Shown in pieces: positions 8,241 through 15,585 of a stretch of 64,000 nt of DNA (within the stretch, counting starts at the first letter, position 1; each line of letters starts with the position of its first letter). This stretch comes from Alphaproteobacteria bacterium (GTDB taxonomy: Bacteria; Pseudomonadota; Alphaproteobacteria; Rhodobacterales; Rhodobacteraceae). Both the position numbers and the translations under genes were made by a program. The notes beneath the pieces were generated by a model that saw nothing but the letters and a program-made list of their open reading frames with translations, had not been told where the DNA came from and made no database searches. The stretch is from positions 17,985 to 81,984 of the forward strand of contig JAUHVK010000022.1 of assembly GCA_030425145.1 (NCBI GenBank). Direction: 5' to 3'.

Positions 8241-10633
8241 TCTGGACGGCTCTGACCGCGCTGCTGTCTCATTGGCGCAGCAACCGGTTGCAGTTTTTTG
8301 CAATGGTTGCAGGTTTGGCTCTGGCAACCGCTCTTTGGTCCGGCGTTCAAGCCATCAACGCCGAGGCGCGCGCCAGCTATGATGCCGCTGCTGCAACACT
8401 CGGAGAAGGCCAGTTCGATCAGCTTTTGCCTCGCAGCGGCGACCGCATCGACCAATCCACCTACATCGCCCTGCGCCGCGCTGGGTGGCAGGTGTCGCCG
8501 GTCCTGGAAGGGCGGTTAAGCACTGAGGACGGCCGCGTACGGCTGGTCGGCCTCGACCCGTTGACCGCGCCCGGCACCATCGCGCCTGTCGGGATGCAGG
8601 AGGCGGCCAATCTCGACGACTTCCTCACCCGTGGCGTTCTCTTCGCCGCGCCGGATGTGGCCGAGGCTCTGGCAGCAGCCGTGCCACAGCGCGTCATCAC
8701 CGACACATCCGTTGCGCCCGGAGTGGCCCTGACGGATATCGGCGTAGCGCAGACGCTGCTCGATGCGGAGGCCAAATTTAGCCGGCTGATCATCGCGCCC
8801 GCGCAACCGATGGGCCTGTCGGACCTTGCCGAAGTAGCACCAAACCTTGTCCGACAACCCGCACAGGATGCAGGCGCAGGTCGGCTCACGGACAGTTTTC
8901 ACCTCAACCTGACGGCTTTTGGCCTGCTCAGCTTCGCGGTTGGGATCTTCATCGTTCACGGCACCATCAGCCTTGCTTTCGAGCAGCGGCGCAGCATGGT
9001 GCGCACGATTCGCGCGTTAGGAGTGCCGCTTAAGGTTCTGATCGGGTTGATGATTTCCGAGCTGATCCTGTTCGCTTTGGTCGCTGGCGGGATCGGCGTC
9101 GCCTTGGGCTATGTCATTGCAGCCGTACTACTGCCGAACGTCGCCGCTACCCTTCAGGGGCTGTACGGAGCCTCCGTTGCAGGCACTCTGCAACTGCGCC
9201 CCGAATGGTGGCTCTCAGGCCTCGCCATTGCCGTGCTTGGCACAGGCTTCGCCGCCTCTGGTGCGCTGTGGAAGATCGCGCAGATGCCACTTCTCGCCAG
9301 CGCGCGACCGCGTGCGTGGGCGGTGGCCTCGGGCGAAACCGCACGACGGTTGGGGGTCGTGGCGGCGCTGCTCTTTGCAACCGGGATCGCGCTTGCGATT
9401 TGGGGGCAGGGGCTGACGCTGGCCTTTGCCCTCTTGGCCTGCCTCTTGATCGGCGCGGCTTTGATCTTGCCGCTTCTCCTGCGCAGCGCGGTGACACTGG
9501 CCGATCGGAAGGTGCGCTCCGCGATGTGGCAATGGTTCTGGGCCGACACCCGCCAACAGGTTCCGGGGATGAGCCTTGCGCTGATGGCGCTTCTGCTGGC
9601 GACAGCGGCGAATGTCGGGGTCTCCACAATGGTCTCCAGCTTTCGCGTGACCTTTGTCGATTTCCTTGACCAACGGCTGGCACCCGAACTGTTCGTCCGG
9701 ATCGAAAACCCGGACCAAAGCGCAGATATTGAGGTTATTCTGCTGTCTGAGGCCCGCGAGGTCTTGCCGCTCCTGTCGGTCGAAACCGACATCTCGGCAG
9801 TCCCCACAGAACTGTTCGGCGTGCGTGTCGGGCCGACCTACCGGGAGAACTGGTTGTTCCTCGATGATGACGGGGGCGTTTGGGATCGTGTTGAGGCCGG
9901 GCGCGCTGTTGTGGTCAGCGAACAACTTGCCCGCCGCGCCGGGCTTTGGATTGGTGACCCGGTGACGATTGCGCCGGCGCTGATCCTGCCCATTGCTGCC
10001 ATCGTTGCCGATTACGGCAACCCGTTGGGGCAGGCGATCATTTCTGAACCGCTGTTCCGCGACCTTTATCCTGACACCGTACCCACATCCTTCGGAATTC
10101 GCACAGACGATCCGTCAGCGTTACGCCTCGCCCTGACCGAGAAGCACGGCCTTCCCGAATCCGGCATCACCGATCAGTCTCGGATCAAGGCATTCTCCTT
10201 GGGCGTGTTCGAACGCACCTTCACTGTCACCGGCGCGCTGAATGTGCTCACGCTCGCGGTCGCGGCCTTTGCCATCCTGATGAGCCTTCTCACCCTTGCG
10301 TCGATCCGTGTACCGCAACTGGCTCCGGCTTGGGCCTTGGGGTTGACCCGGCGCAGGCTGGGGCAGTTGGAACTGCTCCGCGCCGTGGTGCTGGCAATGG
10401 TGACAACCGTGTTGGCGATCCCGCTGGGGCTGATGCTGGCCTGGGTGCTGCTTTCCTACGTAAACGTCGAAGCATTCGGCTGGAAACTGCCGCTCTACCT
10501 CTTCCCCGGTCACTACGCGCTGCTCACGCTCTTCGCGCTGCTCGCCGCTGCACTCGCGGCGCTCTGGCCCGCGCTGAGATTGGCCCGCACGCCGCCGTCC
10601 GCCTTGCTCAAGGTGTTCGCCAATGATCGTTAG
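8237..10633 (+). CDS. FtsX-like ABC permease, large two-module form
   Basis: The 798-residue permease starts with a membrane helix (about residues 15-35) and a periplasmic domain of about 180 residues. It then has two FtsX-like membrane modules, near 225-480 and 655-790, with a second periplasmic domain between them. This duplicated layout is seen in the AttF/AttG-type and YbbP-type permeases. It overlaps the upstream ATPase gene by 4 bases and the downstream AttH-like gene by 11 bases, so the three are coupled. The likely role is extraction or presentation of an envelope substrate linked to the AttH-like protein; the substrate is unknown. Confidence 0.88.
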   Translation: MIWTALTALLSHWRSNRLQFFAMVAGLALATALWSGVQAINAEARASYDAAAATLGEGQFDQLLPRSGDRIDQSTYIALRRAGWQVSPVLEGRLSTEDGRVRLVGLDPLTAPGTIAPVGMQEAANLDDFLTRGVLFAAPDVAEALAAAVPQRVITDTSVAPGVALTDIGVAQTLLDAEAKFSRLIIAPAQPMGLSDLAEVAPNLVRQPAQDAGAGRLTDSFHLNLTAFGLLSFAVGIFIVHGTISLAFEQRRSMVRTIRALGVPLKVLIGLMISELILFALVAGGIGVALGYVIAAVLLPNVAATLQGLYGASVAGTLQLRPEWWLSGLAIAVLGTGFAASGALWKIAQMPLLASARPRAWAVASGETARRLGVVAALLFATGIALAIWGQGLTLAFALLACLLIGAALILPLLLRSAVTLADRKVRSAMWQWFWADTRQQVPGMSLALMALLLATAANVGVSTMVSSFRVTFVDFLDQRLAPELFVRIENPDQSADIEVILLSEAREVLPLLSVETDISAVPTELFGVRVGPTYRENWLFLDDDGGVWDRVEAGRAVVVSEQLARRAGLWIGDPVTIAPALILPIAAIVADYGNPLGQAIISEPLFRDLYPDTVPTSFGIRTDDPSALRLALTEKHGLPESGITDQSRIKAFSLGVFERTFTVTGALNVLTLAVAAFAILMSLLTLASIRVPQLAPAWALGLTRRRLGQLELLRAVVLAMVTTVLAIPLGLMLAWVLLSYVNVEAFGWKLPLYLFPGHYALLTLFALLAAALAALWPALRLARTPPSALLKVFANDR

Positions 10634-11663
10634 GGTGTTGGTCATACTGTTCTGGCTCCCGCTGCAAGCGGCAGCACAGGGCTTTGCCGGGCTTGGCACC
10701 GATGCCGAAGGCTTTGCCGTGCCGACGCCGGACCCGGTGTTCGACTTCCCGGAAGACCACGGCGCGCATCCCGACTACCGCATCGAATGGTGGTATCTGA
10801 CCGCCAACCTCACCGGCCCGGATGGCACCGCGTATGGCGTGCAATGGACGCTCTTCCGCTCCGCGCTAGCCCCCGAAACCCGCGAGGGCTGGTCCGACCC
10901 GCAAGTCTGGTTCGCCCATGCTGCTGTCACCACCCCCGAACAGCATTTCATCACCGAACGTGTTGCGCGGGGCGGGGTCGGGCAGGCAGGTGTTTCCGTC
11001 CAGCCATTCGAAGCGTGGATCGACGATTGGCAGATGGCCGGACCGTCCCTTGATAACCTGACCCTTACCGCGCGGGGAGGTGACTTTGCCTATGACTTGT
11101 CCCTAAAGGCCAATGGTCCGCTGGTCTTTCACGGCGACAACGGGTTCTCGGTTAAATCCGTCCAGGGACAGGCAAGCTATTACTACTCGCAACCTTTCTA
11201 CGAGGTCGCGGGCACCTTGACCCTGCCACAAGGCGACATCCCCGTGACCGGTACGGCATGGATGGATCGGGAATGGTCCTCTCAGCCTCTGGCGGAAACC
11301 CAATCCGGCTGGGACTGGTTCTCGCTGTCCTTCGACACCGGCGACAAACTCATGGGCTTTCTGCTGCGCGAGGACGACGGCGCGTCCTTCTCCTCGGCCA
11401 CGTGGATTGCGGCTGATGGCACCACCACCGCCTATCGAAACGGCGCATTCGCAGCCCAACCACGCGTCTGGTCCGAGGTCGCGGGGAGAGAGGTGCCAAC
11501 GGAATGGGTGGTGCAACTCCCCGACAAAGGCATCGACGTGACCGTTGCCGCGCTGAACCCCAACGCCTGGATGGCGCTGTCGATCCCGTACTGGGAGGGG
11601 CCTGTGACCGTCAACGGCTCCCATGGCGGACGCGGCTATCTGGAGATGACGGGTTATGAGTGA
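10623..11663 (+). CDS. AttH/CrtC-like secreted lipocalin-domain protein
   Basis: The 346-residue protein begins with a signal peptide (hydrophobic residues 3-18, cleavage near AAAQG). The family hallmark HPDYRIEWWYLTANLTG lies near residue 45, followed by GVQWTLFRSA and later AWMDREWSSQPLAETQSGWDWFSL. These are the conserved tryptophan-rich motifs shared by AttH and carotenoid 1,2-hydratase (CrtC). No carotenoid genes are nearby, and the coupling to an FtsX/LolD-type transporter favours AttH. AttH function is not established; a lipid-binding or hydratase-like activity is an inference from the fold. Confidence 0.85.
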   Translation: MIVRVLVILFWLPLQAAAQGFAGLGTDAEGFAVPTPDPVFDFPEDHGAHPDYRIEWWYLTANLTGPDGTAYGVQWTLFRSALAPETREGWSDPQVWFAHAAVTTPEQHFITERVARGGVGQAGVSVQPFEAWIDDWQMAGPSLDNLTLTARGGDFAYDLSLKANGPLVFHGDNGFSVKSVQGQASYYYSQPFYEVAGTLTLPQGDIPVTGTAWMDREWSSQPLAETQSGWDWFSLSFDTGDKLMGFLLREDDGASFSSATWIAADGTTTAYRNGAFAAQPRVWSEVAGREVPTEWVVQLPDKGIDVTVAALNPNAWMALSIPYWEGPVTVNGSHGGRGYLEMTGYE

Positions 11664-12210
11664 CCCCAACGACCTTGCCGCTTTCCTCGACCTTGGCTGG
11701 CAACGCCTGACGCGCGGTGTGGCTGACAGGCGTGCGGCGGCCCGTCACCCGGTCTTTGCCACCGTGTCGCCCGATGGCCTGCCCGAGGCGCGGACTGTGG
11801 TCCTGCGAGCCGCCAGCCGAAGCGCCGGTTCGGTCGAAGTGCACACCGATGGTGGATCGGACAAGATCACCTCTCTGCGCGGCAATCCACACGCGCAACT
11901 GATGATCTGGGATGAAAAGGCCAAGCTCCAGATCCGGTTGTCCACAACCGTCTCGCTGCGTCAGGGGCCCGAGGTGGCGGATAAATGGCACAACGTGCCT
12001 GACGGATCGCGCATGGCCTACGGTGCATCGCCGAAGCCGGGAATGCCGATTCCCCACGCCCACGCCTATGAAAAACTGGCAACCCGCGACTGGTTCACCG
12101 TGCTGTCCTGCAAGATCGATAAAATCGAGTTGATGCAATTGGTTGAGCCGCACAGACGGGCGGTTTTTCAGGCAACCGACGGGTGGCAAGGGGAGTGGCG
12201 CGTTCCTTGA
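11656..12210 (+). CDS. Pyridoxamine 5'-phosphate oxidase-family FMN-binding protein
   Basis: The 184-residue protein has the split-barrel flavin-binding pattern: RHPVFATVSPDGLPEARTVVLR (residues about 30-50), SDKITSLRGNPHAQLMIWDEKAKLQIRL, and a C-terminal SCKIDKIELMQL. It is shorter than PdxH and lacks its full substrate-binding C-terminus, resembling the Alr4036-type subfamily instead. It overlaps the AttH-like gene by 8 bases and is probably the last gene of that transcript. The substrate is unknown. Confidence 0.8.
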   Translation: MSDPNDLAAFLDLGWQRLTRGVADRRAAARHPVFATVSPDGLPEARTVVLRAASRSAGSVEVHTDGGSDKITSLRGNPHAQLMIWDEKAKLQIRLSTTVSLRQGPEVADKWHNVPDGSRMAYGASPKPGMPIPHAHAYEKLATRDWFTVLSCKIDKIELMQLVEPHRRAVFQATDGWQGEWRVP

Positions 12211-12299
12211 CGCCACGTCTGTCAAAGGCTGTCAAATTTTTCGGGAGGATTGTGAAGTTTTTGTCTTGATCTGCTGAAACTCTTGACTATTGTCCGGCC

Positions 12300-12397
12300 A
12301 CGCGTCGAAAGCCGTGGCAGTTTTAAAGCCGATTGCGCCCGAAAGTGGCGGCGATCGAAAGAAATGGGACGGAAGGGGAGAGCCGTCCCATTTTTTT
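12300..12397 (+). ncRNA. Candidate small RNA ending in a strong intrinsic terminator
   Basis: A promoter-like pair TTGATC (12266-12271) and TATTGT (12288-12293) with a 16-base spacer precedes about 100 bases without a coding frame. The segment has an imperfect hairpin around 12298-12317, a second around 12329-12357, and the terminator at 12362-12397. It could equally be the 3' UTR of the gene ending at 12210. No known family was recognised. Confidence 0.35.
12362..12397 (+). terminator. Intrinsic terminator
   Basis: AAATGGGACGG (12362-12372) pairs with CCGTCCCATTT (12383-12393) around a 10-base purine loop, and is followed by a run of seven T on the plus strand. It would end transcription from the gene stopping at 12210 or from a separate small RNA. 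Confidence 0.85.
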
Positions 12398-12417
12398 ATC
12401 CGCAATCTTATCCACAC

Positions 12418-13023
12418 TTACCTGTCTGGGTTGTTGGCGCGCCAAAGCGTCCACGCATCAGGTGTGTCGAGATCGGTCAGCGCATGGTCATCGGGCAGCG
12501 GCACACGAATCAGGCGCCCCCGGTTGGCCTTAAGAATCGTCCGTGCACCAGCGTCGCCAGTCAGAGTCTGGAACTCCCTGATCAGGTCTGCCGGAAACAG
12601 AACCGGGTGGCCCGGTGTCCCGTCTGCCCCGGTCGCCTGAACCAGAAACTCACCGCTGGCGTCTGTGAAAGCCTGAATAACCTGCCGCAGATCGTCCTCT
12701 GTCAGATCGGGCATATCGGCGGGTAGGATCATTACGCCCTGCGACCCTTCCGGCACGGCTTCCTCCGCCCGTCGGAGGGATGCAGACATCCCGTCACCCG
12801 CATCGGGCACCATGATCTGAACGACCGACAGCTCATCCAGCACCGCACGGCGCGGGGAAGTAGGGTCGGGCAGGGTGACGATCACATGATCGGACACCGC
12901 CAAGGCCCGCTGCGCAACACCTCGCAACAAAGGTGCCCCGTCCACCGGTTCGAGCAACTTGTCACGGTCGCCCATCCGGCGACTGGCCCCGGCGGCGGGA
13001 ATCACGAGTGTTATCTGGGTCAT
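12418..13023 (-). CDS. MobA/MocA-like nucleotidyltransferase
   Basis: The 201-residue protein has the nucleotide-binding start VIPAAGASRRMGDRDKLLEPVDGAPLLR (a GxGxxSxRMG..K pattern with alanine-glycine replacement), then MILPADMPDLTEDDLRQV with the metal-binding aspartate. These features match the MobA-like NTP transferase family that includes the molybdenum cofactor cytidylyltransferase MocA and nucleotidyltransferases of xanthine dehydrogenase maturation. No molybdoenzyme genes lie nearby, so the acceptor is not certain. It lies 9 bases downstream of the FAD/GcvT dehydrogenase gene on the same strand, and could be co-transcribed with it. Confidence 0.8.
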   Translation of the reverse strand: MTQITLVIPAAGASRRMGDRDKLLEPVDGAPLLRGVAQRALAVSDHVIVTLPDPTSPRRAVLDELSVVQIMVPDAGDGMSASLRRAEEAVPEGSQGVMILPADMPDLTEDDLRQVIQAFTDASGEFLVQATGADGTPGHPVLFPADLIREFQTLTGDAGARTILKANRGRLIRVPLPDDHALTDLDTPDAWTLWRANNPDR

Positions 13024-13032
13024 ACCCCCAGT

Positions 13033-15438
13033 CTAACCGCGCATCTGTGCTCCGTCAGCGTCGTATAGCGGGGTGGTGATAAGTGTGGCATCACACATTT
13101 CGCCCAGGATCTCGATCTGCGCCTTTTGCCCTTCGGTCGCATGGCTGCGCGGAATGAGGCCCAGCGCGATGGATTTCCCGGCATGGTGGGAATAACCGCC
13201 AGAGGTGCAGAACCCCTGTACCTCGCCCTCGATCCAGATCGGCTCATAGGCATTCACATCGGCATCGTTCACCGCCACCTCAAAGGCGCAAAGCACCCGG
13301 TCAGGCGGGGTGGCACGCTCGGCTTCGGCGGCCGCGCGTCCGATGAAATCGGCATTCTTCGACCACGCGATAAAGCGGTCCATCCCGGTCTCTCCGGGGG
13401 TGTAGTCCGGCGAAAACTCGGACAGCCAGGACCCGAAGAACTTATCCAGCCGCAGCGACATCATCGCCCGCATGCCGAATGGCCGCATCCCGTGGTCCTG
13501 TCCCGCGGTCCAAAGCGTGTTCCAAAGCTGCCGCTGGGCCACCGGATCGCAGTAGATCTCATAGCCCAAGCCGCCCGTATAGCTGACCCGCTGCACAAGG
13601 CAGGGTGTCATGCCGATGGTCATGGGTCGTACATCCATGAACTTAAAATCAGTCGCATCGCGCGTGACGGCATCAAGCACCTTGCGGGCATTCGGCCCTG
13701 CGATCTGGAACCCGGTCAGCGTGTCGGACACGTTCCGAACGGTGACACCTTCGGCGGCGTTCTGTTCGAACCAGCGCATGTGATAGGCCTGCGCGCCGTA
13801 GCTGGCGGTAAGTTGGAAATGGGTGTCCGAAAGGCAAGAGATTGTGAAATCCCCGACCAACCGTCCTTTGTGAGAAAGCATGGGCGTCAGCGACAATCGC
13901 CCGGGTTTCGGCACGCGGCCCGCCATAACCCGGTCGAGCCATTCTCGCGCGTTTGTGCCGGTCACTTCGTACTTGCCGAAGTTCTGAACCTCATTGATTC
14001 CAACGGCTTCGCGGACGGTCTTCACCTCACGCGCGGTGGCATCCCACGCGTTGGAGCGGCGGAAAGACGGGGTCTCGTACCGCGCCTCATCCCCTTCTGC
14101 GAAATAGTTGACCACCTCCAGCCCGAACTGTGCGCCCCAGACCGCACCCATGTCGTTGAAGATGTCGTACATCATCGTTGTGCGATTGGGTCGTGCGGCG
14201 GGCAGTTCTTCATTCGGATAGCTGACGGAAAAGCGTTTCTGGTAGTTCTCGACCACTTTGGGCAGGGTGTAGCCGGGGCTGATCCAGTCGCCGAAGCGCG
14301 CCACGTCCATCGCCGACACATCGCGCTCACATTCCCCTTCGATCATCCACTGGGCCAACATCAGGCCGACCCCGCCGCCCTGGCTGAACCCGGCCATGAC
14401 TCCGCAGGCCGACCAGTAGTTACGCAGACCGGGGACCGGACCGACCAGCGGGTTGCCATCCGGCGCAAAGGTGAAGGGACCGTGGATCACGGATTTCACA
14501 CCGGCGCGCTCCAGTACCGGGAAACGTTGATAGGCAAAGGCGATGCTGTCTTCGATCTTGTCGAAATCATCGGGAAGCAACTCATGTCCGAACGTCCAAG
14601 GCGTACCATTCACCGCCCAAGGGCGGCAGGGCTGTTCGTAGAACCCGATACACAGCCCGCGCCCTTCCTGCCGCAGATACGACTCTCCGGCGGGGTCCAT
14701 CACATGCGGATGTTCGCTGTCCCGCTCATAGATCTCCGCAATCTCGTCTGTGACGATGTACTGATGCTCCATCGGATGCAGCGGCAGGTAGACGCCCGCC
14801 ATCGCGCCAACCTCCCGCGCCCAGAGACCGCCCGCATTGACCACGTGTTCGGCATGAATCGTGCCCTTGTCGGTGACAACGCTCCAGGTTCCGTCCGGGC
14901 GCTGCGTGGTTTCCTGCACCATCACATGGGTTTCAATCGTTGCCCCACCCATCCGTGCCGCTTTGGCATAGGCATGGGTGGTGCCCGAAGGATCGAGGTG
15001 CCCGTCAAGCGGGTCATAGAGAGCGCCCAGAATACCTTCCAGATTGGTGATCGGCGCGATCTTGGCGATCTCATCGGGACCGACGATCTGTGTATCCAGC
15101 CCCATATATCGGTGCTTGGCCCGCTCAGCGAGCAGCATGTCGAACCGGTCCCGGTTGTCGGCCAGCGTGATCCCGCCTACGTGGTGCAACCCGCAGGACA
15201 TGCCGGTGATCTCTTCCAGTTCCTTGTACAGCCGGATCGTGTAGCCCTGAAGTGCGGCCATGTTTGTGTCGCCGTTAAGCGTGTGAAACCCGCCTGCCGC
15301 GTGCCATGTGCTGCCCGAGGTCAGTTCCGAACGCTCTACCAGCATCACGTCCGACCAGCCCAGCTTGGTCAGGTGGTAGAGCACCGATACGCCCACAACC
15401 CCGCCGCCAATCACAACCACACGTGCCTGCGTCTTCAT
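13033..15438 (-). CDS. FAD-dependent dehydrogenase with C-terminal GcvT domain (dimethylglycine/sarcosine dehydrogenase-like)
   Basis: The 801-residue protein has an N-terminal DAO-type FAD domain (VVIGGGVVGVSVLYHL at residue 8) with STWHAAG near residue 45, where the histidine matches the covalent flavin-linkage site of dimethylglycine dehydrogenase. The C-terminal half (from about residue 430) is a GcvT-like folate-binding aminomethyltransferase domain, with YTGGLGYEIYC and GMRAMMSLRLDK. The family oxidatively demethylates dimethylglycine, sarcosine or related methylated amines, passing the methyl carbon to tetrahydrofolate. An AAGGAGAG ribosome-binding site precedes the start. It is divergent from a paralogue of similar length at 15586. 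The exact substrate cannot be told from sequence. Confidence 0.88.
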   Translation of the reverse strand: MKTQARVVVIGGGVVGVSVLYHLTKLGWSDVMLVERSELTSGSTWHAAGGFHTLNGDTNMAALQGYTIRLYKELEEITGMSCGLHHVGGITLADNRDRFDMLLAERAKHRYMGLDTQIVGPDEIAKIAPITNLEGILGALYDPLDGHLDPSGTTHAYAKAARMGGATIETHVMVQETTQRPDGTWSVVTDKGTIHAEHVVNAGGLWAREVGAMAGVYLPLHPMEHQYIVTDEIAEIYERDSEHPHVMDPAGESYLRQEGRGLCIGFYEQPCRPWAVNGTPWTFGHELLPDDFDKIEDSIAFAYQRFPVLERAGVKSVIHGPFTFAPDGNPLVGPVPGLRNYWSACGVMAGFSQGGGVGLMLAQWMIEGECERDVSAMDVARFGDWISPGYTLPKVVENYQKRFSVSYPNEELPAARPNRTTMMYDIFNDMGAVWGAQFGLEVVNYFAEGDEARYETPSFRRSNAWDATAREVKTVREAVGINEVQNFGKYEVTGTNAREWLDRVMAGRVPKPGRLSLTPMLSHKGRLVGDFTISCLSDTHFQLTASYGAQAYHMRWFEQNAAEGVTVRNVSDTLTGFQIAGPNARKVLDAVTRDATDFKFMDVRPMTIGMTPCLVQRVSYTGGLGYEIYCDPVAQRQLWNTLWTAGQDHGMRPFGMRAMMSLRLDKFFGSWLSEFSPDYTPGETGMDRFIAWSKNADFIGRAAAEAERATPPDRVLCAFEVAVNDADVNAYEPIWIEGEVQGFCTSGGYSHHAGKSIALGLIPRSHATEGQKAQIEILGEMCDATLITTPLYDADGAQMRG

Positions 15439-15494
15439 TCGGTCTCTCCTTGATCCGTTGTGCCGAACATGTGTCGTCCAGCGTTATGGCGTCC

Positions 15495-15509
15495 TGTCGA
15501 AAAACGACA
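15495..15509. promoter_or_regulatory. Operator-like palindrome between the divergent dehydrogenases
   Basis: TGTCG-AAAAA-CGACA is a perfect 5-base inverted repeat in the 147-base gap between the two starts. Additional TGTCG half-sites lie at 15472-15476 and 15515-15519. The clustering suggests a shared regulator for both genes; the regulator itself is not in the window. Confidence 0.45.
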
Positions 15510-15585
15510 CACCGTGTCGGCTTGTGGCAACCGACCGTCCCGCAGGACCGCGAGGGTGGGGCAAGGTTGCACGGAGTCGTTCAAG

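Noticed and set aside
13126..15453. 775-codon frame antisense to the FAD/GcvT dehydrogenase
   Set aside because: Composition-driven antisense frame without motifs; the minus-strand dehydrogenase has full family conservation and a ribosome-binding site.
15439..15585. Glycine riboswitch upstream of the GcvT-domain dehydrogenases
   Set aside because: The gap is too short for tandem aptamers plus platform and lacks the conserved aptamer core; only a DNA palindrome is seen.
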